A stretch of DNA of 64,000 nt. Origin: Eumeta japonica. Taxonomy: Eukaryota > Arthropoda > Insecta > Lepidoptera > Psychidae. Under the pieces are notes generated by a model. That model saw only the letters and a list, made by a program, of their open reading frames with translations, did not search any database and was not told the DNA's origin. This document shows positions 53,110 through 62,804 of the stretch, piece after piece. The stretch is from the NCBI GenBank assembly GCA_005406025.1, contig BGZK01000136.1, positions 558,001-622,000 on the forward strand, given 5' to 3'. Numbering within the stretch: position 1 is the first letter of the stretch; the number at the start of each line of letters is the position of its first letter. The translations under genes were made by a program, and so were the position numbers.

Positions 53110-54260
53110 TTTTCTTCTTAATCCTGCGCGCTAAACACAATACCGTTCCCAGTTTTCAGATAATAGTCGCCTGTCCGGATCATAATCATATACTATTTCC
53201 GCCCATTCAAGGCTCAGAGAACCAGTTCAACGGCAATGTACTAGTTTTAATGCCACTACGTCGTAAAGCAGCTCAATGGAGCTAGTGCGACCAGTTGCGA
53301 CAGAGACGCCCGAATAAAGTTTAATCTCTTATGTCACAGTCCGGTTGTCTGTCGGCTGTCGTCTCGTTGTCTCATTACCTACTGTCTCATCCTCTCGATG
53401 TGACAAACAGCGAATCTGCTTCGATTCTCGTTCGATGAAACTGCAGAGTGGAATATTTAAATCTTCGTAATAGAGTAGTTGAGGTTCGAATAGAAAAAAT
53501 ATTGATTCGGGTCACAATCTCTCGACAAAGTTACCATACAATGTCAAAAACCCACAATTATCACATGGTTCCGTCATATGAACATATTTATATATATCCA
53601 ACAAGTAGGCAATATGATCGGAATTTAGACATGATTTTAGATGTAAATCGATCGGAAGGAGTAAACACTTTGAATATGAATTATTATTTTTTAATTCATA
53701 TTTTGTTGCTGTGTTTAGGATTCCAGCCAAAAATGAAATAACTCCGTTAAAAAGGTAACCCATTAAGTATATAAAGCAAAAACAAGATATTGTCTATATA
53801 TATTTAGTTAAAAAATAAAACAACACAATAAAACAACAAAAAACAACACATATAACAAACTTCTATTATCGGAAATAGATTGAAATAAGTCCTACAATTA
53901 TGCCGAATTCAATATCTGTAACATACCGACCAAAGAAGTCTATTTGTGTTTCCTTTCAATCTGTTAAATAAAAAACTCCAAAATCGGAGGTCATGCGATA
54001 AGCGATTAAGGCGCCGACGGACAACCTTCAATCCACTGCTATAGGGTGGAGCAAGCGCTACATCGTCAAACCATCGCCGTGCGCTGATGAGAAGGTGCAT
54101 CGGCAAGAGTGAGGAATATAAATCTTTCCCTATGCAGGCGTGTCGCTTTGTATATATCTATACCCCCAATATACATACATATGATACATTAATATATTAC
54201 ACTAATGTACACCTGATAGATCTTGTATCTCGTCGTGGTTCGTGTCAAGTTTCGACGACC
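53110..54260. other. Intron 1 spacer
   Basis: A moderately GC-rich segment at 53990-54115 has repeat-like character but no family I can name. Open frames here are unsupported. Confidence 0.3.
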
Positions 54261-54264
54261 CCAC

Positions 54265-54560
54265 CACTCACACATGCACTCCCACAATCTTTTCATTCGA
54301 GATTACGCTAATAAAGATTGGACTTTAAACCTACCACGGTGACCCAATTAATTGAGCACTCCTGACGATCGTCACCACCGATCTGGTGACGGTCGTTTGC
54401 AAAACGATGGCTAACCGTGCTCTCCGAGGCACAAAGCTAAAGCTTTTGATTGAGATTGAAAATTAAATATTCACATTGTCCGCGACCAGGATAGAATCAT
54501 ATACCTCAATATTTGCAGTCGATCGACGCGCTTACCTCTGGGCTATCGTCGCTATGGTTA
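54265..54560 (-). mobile_element. tRNA-headed SINE, copy c
   Basis: Minus strand head near 54555 (GCGACGATAGCCCAGAGGTA), then a body containing GTGCCTCGGAGAGCACGG at about 54417-54434 and an upstream 'gtcaccaccgatctggtgac' section. Same head-body order as copies at 11880 and 25930. Confidence 0.55.
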
Positions 54561-54569
54561 CTATATATG

Positions 54570-56500
54570 TTTTTGGAGGGAGAGCAGGAAAGGTGTTTGC
54601 AAAAGAATTTTAATACCAGTTTTCTGGAAGAAGGATATTGAACTAAGTACTTTGATCTACTACAATGAGACAATCCCATTTGGATTACCTTGAAATAAAA
54701 AAAATTACTGACACATAAATATTGTACTTAGAACGGGAAACCATTTTTTTACGCCCGCTCAGAAATATGTAAAATGTGAGCTTCGTGAAAGCACAATTGG
54801 TTTCTTTTATGTACACGGTAGATACCATAATTGGTTTGGGCATATGAAAGGCAAATAATCATTGTTCTTTTTTTTGGCATTTTTCTAAAAATTCATTTTC
54901 TTTGTTAATGAGCGGAAAATCCTTACACAGAAAGTTCTTTATTTCAGTATTTTTAAAGTTTACTAGTCTACTTATGATACTAGCTACACATACTATTATT
55001 CTTTTCAAACAGTTTCCCAAACTTTCAATAATACTGCTTTTATGAAAAGTTGCATGTCTTTTTTCGTATTTTGAGCTGAGCAACAGAAAATTCTGACACG
55101 CTCCCTAACCTATATGTTCATGTTTATACCAACTTATAAACAATATTGCATCAAGAACGAAAATTGGAGCTCCACTTTTAAAGATTTCACTTAAGTTTAC
55201 ATAAATAATAAGATATAATGCAGAACGTACATCTAAATTTTTTTTCAAGCTCAACCAAAATATAAATAACTTTTTGTAAATAAAAAATAAATGGCTCCGT
55301 TGACAAGTAAAAATCGCAGTAGAGGAAAAAAAAAATGTAACATAATTGTTATTGTGACTACCTTGTAAATGATACCTCGTTACACGAAGAACTTCAATTT
55401 GTCCAATTAATTTATACGAATAAAATGGTACCTGATAACCTCATCTTGTTCACTACAATTTGCTGAAACATCGTTATAGTTTGTGTGTCTGCCTGTTTCT
55501 GGGAAAACGACGAATTACGAAGGTGAACTTGGCGTTTATGTCGTAGCGAGTCGCTACGGAAACATATTACGTAGAGTTTACAATTATCAAGAATTGGTTA
55601 TTGTATTTAGTTGACTATGTTTTAATATTTTAATATTTATTTTAATAGTTTGTAATATTTTAGCTGATATTACAAAATATATTTATTTTCAAGGGAAAAC
55701 GTTAAAATTATTTGTAAAATTTGCAATTTTTTATTAAAAGCATTTCCTAAGCCTAGATTGATAAAGGTTTGATAGTCAGTCAATGAAGTATTATTACTGA
55801 AAAATTGCTGTCGCATAATACACAACATCGAAGTATCTTTTGGTCTGTTACTATGAATCCCCATATTCTATTTGTAATACTATAAATGATTATTTGAGGT
55901 TGAACAAATTGAAAATGACAACTTTGGTAAAATGATGAAAATAATGGTTTTCTATCAATTACTAAAATATATACAGACAAAATTAAAATAATTCACAAAA
56001 CTGTATAGCTTACAATTTCAACACATTCAAAAGGTTATTGAATAAAATGTCTGATTTTATATAATAAAAATATATAAAGTCAATAAAGTAGAGGCATAAT
56101 TATAATTTTTCTTAGATTTTTAAATTGCAAATCTTCCATATCTAGACTTTAATTTCTTCAATGTTTTGAGACTAAAAAAATAGGAATGAATTGGTTAAGA
56201 AAAAAGTTTAGTCGGAGACTGAAACTAAAAAAAATGTTCTTTTATATTATATTACATATCAAAAGTAATAATTATCTTGTAATTAAATAATTTAAAATCA
56301 TGTAGAAGTTTTGCCTTGAAATGAATTCATAAAAGTGAAGTCAAACTAATCTTTTGAACAATCTGATTATATTTATATTTAATATTACTTAAGCAAATCC
56401 ATAATGAAATTTTTTTTTCCTTATGAGTTGATCATTTATTCTTATCTATAAACTATTGCGACACTTTTATTTTTTTTTTCTTTTTCTTGCAGTTTAAACT
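54570..56500. other. AT-rich part of intron 1
   Basis: I see nothing supportable here. Confidence 0.4.
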
Positions 56501-56544
56501 AAGTGTGAGTAAACAAGACATTTCTGTGTTTTCGGCTCTATCTC

Positions 56545-56690
56545 GTTCTCAAGTCTACGGTCCGCGGCCGCCTCCGAGCGTCACGTTTCGATAAAATCTT
56601 AATTTGTGAGCGGCGGCGCGGGCGCAGTACCGCTTTCGTTGTTTTCGTAAACGACGCGTCATTGTTACAGACAGGTACGGGCCTCGTTTG
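56545..56690. other. CpG-rich island 3.2 kb into intron 1
   Basis: About 145 bp with gtccgcggccgcctccgagc and gtgagcggcggcgcgggcgc, flanked by strongly AT-rich DNA. Neither strand codes for anything recognisable. It may be an internal promoter (alternative first exon giving a Trh isoform without exon 1) or an enhancer. Confidence 0.4.
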
Positions 56691-56699
56691 CTTTACACT

Positions 56700-58660
56700 A
56701 ATTAATTATGTTATTTGCTTGAAAAGTTCACCCACATACTAGTACATAAAAAAAATGCTCTTATACACAATACCTTTTCTATATGTCACTATGTTTACAT
56801 TCGAATGACGAACAAACAAATATATTTTCTTATAAGTTTACGTCGTATCAGTAAATATTGAAGTTACCAAAACATCAGGCTTATTAAGTATTTAAATTAA
56901 CTCTTAATAAATTTCTGAGGACCAATATTTTATAATAATTTTAGGACAACGTTATATACATCTATATATTTTACAATAACATAGGTTTTTTATCAAAAGT
57001 CGTACTTTTCTTTACAATTAAAATTTTGCTAAAAAAGGGTCCTGTGTATGCATCAATATCAAGTGTCGATCTCATACTAAACGTGAAACAATTATACTTT
57101 TCCTTTTTTTCTTTTTTTTATTAAAAGAATAAGCCAACATATGTGACGAAATTTTGCTAATATAATGTGTTATTTGTATTTTTATGAGAATTAAAATGAA
57201 AATGAATTCAAAGAAATAGTTCCTTTGTATAACATACAAAAAGATAATAATAAAAATGTGCTCTTTTTCATTCTATACAAGGAATATATGAAATCATTTT
57301 ATTTAACTGAAAATTTATTTTCAACTTTCCTTGTATTACTTCTATATGTATAACATAATTAGCTGTTATCGCTATAATAAAGTGAATTTTACATAAAAAC
57401 AAAATACGAAATGAATTTTGTAGATATTATTTTTAACCTTTTTATTGGATCATAAGAAATAAATTTTATGATCTATAGTTTCATGACTCCTTTGGTACAA
57501 AATAAATATATTAGGGAATGCTTATAATTCATGTCGTTTAAACAGGTCCGCATAGAAAACAAATATGTTTTCTTTTAAGATTAAACGAATAGAGACCAAT
57601 GTGAAAATCAGATGTTACATTTACCCAAAGGCAGATTGTCTAGAAAGGTGAAAACGAAAATGGAAAAAAAAAGGATAAAAAAAACGAAACCGAAAATAAA
57701 AAAAAAAAACTTTGAAAAATAAATACCTTCTGATATGAAAAACAGTTCACGCACTTTTCTCATTAGAAAATTGTTTCAGAATGAAAACAAAAAAAATATG
57801 CCTTTGAGATTTCACCCGCCGCCTCGTGTACGTATGTCTCAACCTTTACCTATAACTCCATAATTGATTCTGTTGAAATTGTACAGGCAATTAACGAGAA
57901 AAAGGTAGCTATTGTAGGTCTCCTACATAACATTGAGCGATGTGTGTTTTTTTTGTCAAATATTGATCTGTTTGTTATTTTTTATTCCAGCTCTCTTTTT
58001 ACCGTACATTATAGTTTCCAAAGTCATTAACTTATTTCCGTTCCCTCTAAATTCTCAATCACGTATTTCAAGATTCTAGAACGACCACAATAAAAGTTCT
58101 GTGAATACTTTCAAACAAAATTGTTTTAAGCCAAATCAGTCGTGAATCACAATTTTGTTTTAAATGTGTTCCACATCTATCATTAGACAATAGTAACTGC
58201 CCAACCACCGGCCCATAGCGCAGGCGCGATATTTTTACTAGGATAGCTGACAACCATTCTAACGTATATTTGTAGGGATATAATATGTTAAAATTGTATT
58301 ATCAGTGACGTGTCGCTTCTTTGATGTTAACTTACTGCAATTGCACGCTTCGTTTCTTTTTTTTTTGCTACGGGCCCTTCATGTGGGAGTCGAACATCCA
58401 TCTTAATCGTTTTGTTTTCTATATTGCTTACATAATATAAGACTTCTTTTAATCTAACATGATGACAGACCTGTTGAGTAAAATGTAAGAAATGTGATCG
58501 CCACATAATATATTCAATGTTACTTTTTTAATTAAAATTAATATAAAATACATTTCTACGGTGCGAGTACTATTTTGTGGGCTCACACTGTTATTAGTTT
58601 GTTATCGTCAAAACCGTGTTAGTTGTTGGTCAGTAGCAGATAGATAGTTGATACCAATGT
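56700..58660. other. AT-rich part of intron 1
   Basis: Holds a purine-rich, A-rich tract at 57648-57720. CACGTA occurs once near 58060. Nothing else seen. Confidence 0.4.
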
Positions 58661-58668
58661 GCGTTAAC

Positions 58669-59078
58669 TACTCTCTAAAACTGAATTAGTGGAAAACCAC
58701 TAATTAATAGTCAATAGCTACTATTTTAAGATGTCCAAAGTATACGACCAGCAATAAGTGGTTACCCACTCTTTCAATTAGTAGAAATGATTACAAATTA
58801 AAATTGTAAATTTTCTACTAATTAAAAAGTATAATTCTACTATTATAAAAGTGATTATTTTACTAATTGTCAAGTGACTACTAATTCAGAACTACTAATT
58901 CAGTAGTGAAGTTGGCCATATTACTTTTTCAATTAGTGAAAAATTACTAATTGAAAAGTAACGCCTACAAACTTAGTAAATCTGTAGTAGATTCAACTAA
59001 AAATTGCTAATTTTGATGTAGTTTCTACTATTACTACTTCAATTAGTAAAAATTCTACTAATTCAGTTTTAGAGAGTA
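58669..59078. mobile_element. MITE with TA target duplication and AATTAGT lattice
   Basis: Terminal inverted repeats CTCTCTAAAACTGAATTAGT at 58671 and its complement ending at 59076 match 23 of 24 bases. Each is flanked by TA, as in Tc1/mariner-type insertions. The 406-bp interior has no ORF. It contains eleven AATTAGT/ACTAATT motifs in both orientations (counting those in the terminal repeats) and many internal pairings. It lies 0.8 kb downstream of trh exon 1. Confidence 0.8.
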
Positions 59079-59084
59079 AATGAC

Positions 59085-59869
59085 GAATTTTTCATTTTCG
59101 CTTTTAATAAGTTGCTCGGAATCAGATAATTCAGTTATTTCCATACTTATCATCGCGACGAAGCAAAATAACAATACAAAACAGGAAATATTCACGATCC
59201 GCCGGTTTTAAACTATTGTCGTCTCGGTGCTCACGCTTTATGGTTCATAAAAATTTAAATTTGTCATATAAACGTTCAAGGAAGATCGCTTCGAGATAGC
59301 CCCTGATGATGTTCGCATATTTTTTTTTCGTATCGACAACGCTCCAAAAACGGAAAACAAAATTATGTTTTCTGTTCGTGTCACGTTATTGTTGTTAACA
59401 GTTTTCATATTTCAGAAAACAAAGGCGTTACGCAAATAGTTATAGATTGTTAACTCACCTTTCGGCTAGTAAATTTACATAAGTACGGTAATTTCTGTAT
59501 CTACGGTAAATCTACAGTTTAAAATAAAAGCGAAATAAATGCAATGAAATTATAAAACAAAAATAATACAAGTTAAACGCAAAACAAAGTAAATGGTAAA
59601 TTTTATACTGTATAATAGACTTTTTATGTGAAAGTATTAATTAATAATTCATTACAAGTGTTTCTCTAATTGTTTTTATTTTAAAATAACTTTAAGCACA
59701 TTCGCTCCACTTCAGGTAGAGTCATAGCTTGAATTTTTGAAGAGGATTTAAAGCAGTCATTGCATTGAAAACAACTCTTCACACAACAAGTCTACAATCG
59801 ATAATCTAACATCGAAAACAGGAAGTATCAACATAAAGATATAAAGAAAAAATATAAAGAAAAAATGAA
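59085..59869. other. Start of intron 1, AT-rich
   Basis: No recognised element between the MITE and exon 1. Confidence 0.4.
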
Positions 59870-59877
59870 ACGTGCCC
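59870..59877 (-). promoter_or_regulatory. trh: Non-canonical GC splice donor of trh intron 1
   Basis: Read on the minus strand the junction is GG|GCACGT. It matches the GC-donor consensus AG|GCAAGT except at -2 and +4. GC-AG introns are a known minor class spliced by the U2 spliceosome and usually have strong U1 pairing; this one pairs only moderately. It is supported because it alone joins the conserved reading frames of the two exons. Confidence 0.82.
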
Positions 59878-60078
59878 AGGTTCGAGATGCGATTGGTTGG
59901 ATGCTTGTTGCTGCCGACAGATATCCGGGCTTGTCTGTACGAACCAGGAATGGGTGAAGGCGGGGTTGAGCCCCGGGCTGGGCCCCGGCAGGCCCATCAC
60001 GGGCAGCCCGCCGGCCCGCTGGTGGTGGAATCCCGAAGCCACGGCATAGTCCATCGCCACAGCCTGGTACGGCAACAT
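59876..60078 (-). CDS. trh: trachealess (trh) coding exon 1, N-terminal region
   Basis: This is the first coding exon of the bHLH-PAS transcription factor Trachealess, encoding residues 1-67 and two bases of codon 68. The peptide starts MLPYQAVAMDYA, contains NPAFTHSWFVQTSPDIC at about residues 38-54, and ends NQSHLEPG. Drosophila Trh starts almost identically (MLPYQA.VAMDYA, PFTHSWMV, ..LEPG) and continues directly into ILELRKEK, which begins the next exon here. The start ATG at 60078 has A at -3 and matches the family N-terminus; a second in-frame ATG at codon 9 is internal to the conserved motif. The protein acts in the nucleus as a heterodimer with Tango/ARNT and binds TACGTG to specify trachea and salivary or silk-gland fates. 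Exon 1 carries no DNA-binding residues; the role of its conserved motifs is unknown to me. The exon ends in an unusual GG|GCACGT junction. The identification rests on remembered family sequence plus the fit to exon 2. Confidence 0.93.
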
Positions 60079-60125
60079 TATGACCCACCGGCCCGCGGCC
60101 CGCGCTCAACACTCGTCCAGCACAT
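60078..60125 (-). promoter_or_regulatory. Upstream ORF 4, TAATG stop-start overlap with trh
   Basis: The ATG lies four bases inside uORF 3, in the +1 frame and in weak context. It encodes 15 residues (MCWTSVERG...) and ends with TAA, whose last A is the first base of the trh ATG. This TAATG arrangement is the classic geometry for termination-reinitiation, though it may be coincidental. Confidence 0.45.
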
Positions 60126-60129
60126 CCAT
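60106..60129 (-). promoter_or_regulatory. Upstream ORF 3 of the trh leader, MDVLDEC
   Basis: This seven-codon ORF has a strong start context (G at -3, G at +4: GACATGG). It stops 27 nt before the trh ATG. Its good context and closeness to the main start make it the most likely of the uORFs to be translated. Confidence 0.5.
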
Positions 60130-60134
60130 GTCCT

Positions 60135-60203
60135 TCACACCGGCCGCGACGGGTCACCGCGGGGGTTAGAAGCGCGTCCGAGGGCGGCCGGGATCGTTCG
60201 CAT
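60135..60203 (-). promoter_or_regulatory. Upstream ORF 2 of the trh leader (22 codons)
   Basis: It starts at the ATG in CCGATGCGAACG and ends at TGA. It overlaps uORF 1 in another frame. The peptide (MRTIPAALGRAS...) is unremarkable. Confidence 0.45.
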
Positions 60204-60249
60204 CGGAAAAGTCACGCGCAACCGCCCGCTTAATAAATATTCCGAGCAT
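60166..60249 (-). promoter_or_regulatory. Upstream ORF 1 of the trh leader (27 codons)
   Basis: It opens at the ATG in the minus-strand context GGATATATGCTC and closes at TAA. It is out of frame with trh. The product (MLGIFIKRAV...) resembles nothing I recognise, so any effect would be on scanning ribosomes. Confidence 0.45.
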
Positions 60250-60297
60250 ATATCCGTTTTTACGCGGACGTGACTACCGAACGACTGGCCGCCGCGC

Positions 60298-60303
60298 CAC
60301 GTA
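60298..60303 (-). promoter_or_regulatory. trh: TACGTG motif within the trh leader
   Basis: Minus-strand TACGTG sits about +68 to +73 from the predicted start site. It is the third such motif within 322 bp of the promoter. No other assignment is evident. Confidence 0.4.
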
Positions 60304-60337
60304 CGGAACGCGCGACCGATTATCGAAAACAGCTGCG

Positions 60338-60372
60338 ACGTCCCCCTCCTACGGGCGCGGACGTGCGACTGA
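60338..60372 (-). promoter_or_regulatory. trh: Predicted Inr + DPE core promoter of trh
   Basis: On the minus strand TCAGTC at 60372-60367 is a perfect arthropod initiator (TCAKTY) with A+1 at 60370. Counting from that A, +28 to +33 (60343-60338) reads GGACGT, a perfect match to the DPE consensus RGWYVT at the exact spacing TFIID requires. Inr+DPE promoters without TATA are typical of Drosophila developmental regulators. The nearest TATAAA, at 60637-60642, is far upstream and would need a different start. The match in sequence and spacing is seen; use of this start is inferred. Confidence 0.6.
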
Positions 60373-60538
60373 AACGAGGCACGCGCCACCCGAACGCGGC
60401 TCCGTCCGCACGCCCTTCTGGCCGGCGCCGTCGGCGAACAGACAGAGATGGCGCTACGCGCGCCGGAGGCTTCGGGAGCTTTCGGCCGCCGCCGCCGGGC
60501 TAAAAGGCTGCGTCGTTACACGGCCCGTAATAGGCGGT

Positions 60539-60642
60539 TACGTGATTGGGCGTGGCCTAACCTATTAAGTTGAATTGTCGCGCTCTGATTGGTTAAAATC
60601 GGCAGTAGTCGCCTACGTGATATGTTCGGAAATACGTTTATA
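60539..60642 (-). promoter_or_regulatory. trh: Proximal trh promoter: two TACGTG, two CCAAT, one TATAAA-like box
   Basis: Plus-strand TACGTG occurs at 60539-60544 and 60614-60619, about -170 and -245 from the predicted start, each followed by AT. ATTGG (CCAAT on the gene strand) occurs at 60545-60549, touching the first TACGTG, and at 60588-60592. TATAAA on the minus strand lies at 60637-60642. TACGTG is the known binding site of Trh::Tango and of Single-minded::Tango, so self-activation is plausible. Confidence 0.5.
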
Positions 60643-60884
60643 GCCGGCGTTCATAGAATATAATAAGGTAAGAAGGTGCAGGAGCTTTGGAAGACGGCCA
60701 GCGGCGCGGGCGCCGCGGCTCGGTTCGGATGCGCTTAATAGGTTTTAATGATTAGTTTCGGCCCGTTAATTGTGCGGCCGGTTATGGACAGCGATCTCGC
60801 CGGTGAATGAACGCCCGCGGCGGTGGGCGGGGCCACGCCGACTTCCGGAGGCTTCCGAATATATATCTACAATTCTGTATTTTC

Positions 60885-61590
60885 AGCTGGTATCTAGTTA
60901 TACGTACAGACGACGAATCACACAACGCGCCACATCCTGACAGGCTTTTCGTTTGAGATGAAAAAAAGCTTATTTTGATTTACGTAACTCGGAAATAGAT
61001 TAAAAAAAGAATAAGCACACTGCAAAGTAAGGAGCAAAAAACTGGTAACATCAAATCGATACCGTTAACTAATAAAATAAAAAAAATCTTAAAGTCATTA
61101 ATAGGAAATGAAATAACACAATAAAATAAAAATTAAGAATGAAATAGATAATTAATTCTACTTGGATTATTCATTTCGATTCGTATAATGGTTGTGTTGC
61201 TAAACCGATTAGTTCGACAATTGATTATCTAATTTGCAATTGGTTACAAACCAGCAACTTGGAAACGAACGTGGAAATCAATTCTACTATCTTTCTAAAT
61301 TCTTAATTAGAAACGCGTTGATGTCTTTTAAAGTATGATTTACGCTCTGTGCAAAACATAAATTTAATGAGGAATAAATATTAATGGAAGTAGGTGTTGT
61401 GAAATATTATTTTTTCAAACATTCTCCGTTCAAATCGTTTAAGTGTCTAAGATTAATATGGGTTTAATTCGGGTACCTCACATATTTAGATATATTGATT
61501 TATACAATGACTGGAAGAAGTATAAAAATTTGCCATGAAATATATAACGCGTGTTTATGTACCTATTATCATAATAAATTAACCTAAAAA
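60885..61590. other. trh upstream region, AT-rich
   Basis: No gene or clear repeat between the CpG-rich promoter block and R470 copy 3. Confidence 0.4.
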
Positions 61591-61595
61591 AAAAT

Positions 61596-62062
61596 TTGGT
61601 TGCCTGTAAAGTCGGTATACGGGCGAAAGTTTTACGTGACAACGACTTTGAATGGTAAAATCATTTTAATGTGAATATTCATTCGTATAGTAGGAAGAAG
61701 GATGAAATAATAGTAACAATTTAAAACATTTATTTATACAAAGAATTATATTTAAAACATTAATTTATACAAAGAATCTCGCACTGAATTTCATATTAAC
61801 AAAATTTTATTTTTACCTTTACACATACATACGTATTTATATACAAATATACATACAATAACTTGCAATACATTTGCAAGCTATGCACTAATTCTCTAGT
61901 GCTGCGCGCGCGGCAGACCGATCATAGTTGAGTGGGAGAGAGACGCAAGGCATTCGGCGGGCCTCTCTCTCGTTCGGTGACTCATCGTTACGTTACCGAG
62001 CGTTACACTTTTTCAAAGTGACTCCCAGCCGCAACCTAATTTAAGACGTTGTCACGTCAAAA
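61596..62062 (-). mobile_element. Interspersed element R470, copy 3 (inverted)
   Basis: This reverse-oriented copy lies about 1.2 kb upstream of the predicted trh start site. It is nearly identical to copy 2 over its whole length, which indicates recent dispersal. No coding capacity is seen. Confidence 0.8.
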
Positions 62063-62804
62063 CAGTAAATTTTCCTTGAATTACAGCACGATAGAAGATT
62101 TAAGAAAAAAAAATAGAGAATGATGTTTATAGTAACTTTGAAAACACTAGTACATAGATATCTTAATTATAAATTTATATAAAAACAAATTTAACAATAT
62201 ATTCGTCTTTAATTATATTACTTTGATAGATCATTCAGAGAATATTTAATATACGCGAATGCTTAAGTGTTCATTTTGTGGGTGTTCAGAGCTAAATAGA
62301 TCAATTTTGAAATAATGAGGTAGATACAATTAATTTTGTAGCACCAGTATCTATTGCACTTGCGCAGGATGAATGCACTCAAACCTTTTATTTGTATTTC
62401 GTTCTTTTGTCAGACTTTAATCATCCATTACTGAGGCCCCATTATACTGTTTCTCTATGTAATCATTGTGGGTTCGTCAAACATTTTAAAAAATAAAACA
62501 GATTACCTAATGTGACTATTTATGTACAGGAATGAATCCTTAAGATTTAGTAACAAATAATTTAAAGAAGTTGATAGATCTTAATTTTATGATTTTAAAG
62601 AATATTGTAAATTTTTTTCCAACTAGCTTTCCTTCGTAATTTTGCCCTCGTATACTCGCATAGATTATAGAATTAAATGAAGCGTGGTTCGTAGACTCTA
62701 AATTACCGAATCTTGAAAATCTTAATCCGATAAGTGGTTTTAACAGACTTAGCAGACAGACAGACAGAAAAATTTTAAAAAGCAGTTTTAGGTCCTCACC
62801 CACC

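Larger units (their letters stand above)
21642..59875 (-). other. trh: trh intron 1, 38.2 kb, GC-AG type
   Basis: This intron separates the N-terminal exon from the bHLH exon. It is phase 2: exon 1 ends CCT GG and exon 2 starts T ATT CTC, rebuilding Gly68 and the family junction [12 protein letters not shown]. The donor dinucleotide is GC (59875-59874). The first GT downstream, four bases in at 59871-59870, would shift the frame and destroy the bHLH domain. The 3' end has a pyrimidine tract and CAG. Contents are mostly AT-rich sequence, with repeats, one CACGTA cluster and several GC-rich islands listed separately. Large 5' introns in developmental regulators often hold enhancers; here that is inference. 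Confidence 0.9.
60079..60370 (-). other. trh: Predicted trh 5' untranslated leader (292 nt)
   Basis: The leader runs from the predicted initiator A at 60370 to the base before the trh ATG. It is GC- and CpG-rich and contains ATGs opening four short upstream ORFs. It also contains TACGTG at 60298-60303, read on the minus strand. Its start depends on the core-promoter call and has not been confirmed by transcript data; additional upstream start sites or a further upstream non-coding exon are possible. Confidence 0.55.
59930..60880. other. CpG-rich block over trh exon 1 and promoter
   Basis: GC-rich, CpG-dense sequence begins inside exon 1 and continues about 800 bp upstream, in sharp contrast to the AT-rich surroundings. 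It includes gcggccgc-like runs at 60480-60500 and 60700-60720. Open frames on both strands here, such as 60270-60503 plus, are products of base composition and resemble no family. Confidence 0.6.

Noticed and set aside
59861..59871. GT donor alternative for exon 1 (GGGCAC|GTTTCA)
   Set aside because: It adds four bases, shifts frame into exon 2 and destroys the bHLH domain; the GC donor fits the conserved junction.
59828..60157. 109-codon minus-strand open frame overlapping trh exon 1
   Set aside because: It begins at GTG, not ATG, reads the GC-rich exon in another frame and resembles no protein. The overlapping trh frame has clear homology.
60270..60503. Arg/Pro-rich plus-strand open frame
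   Set aside because: Opens with GTG in the CpG-rich promoter block; low-complexity translation, no homology.
60637..60642. TATAAA as the trh TATA box
   Set aside because: It is about 270 bp upstream of the Inr-DPE pair and no good initiator sits 30 bp downstream of it; kept only as a possible secondary element.
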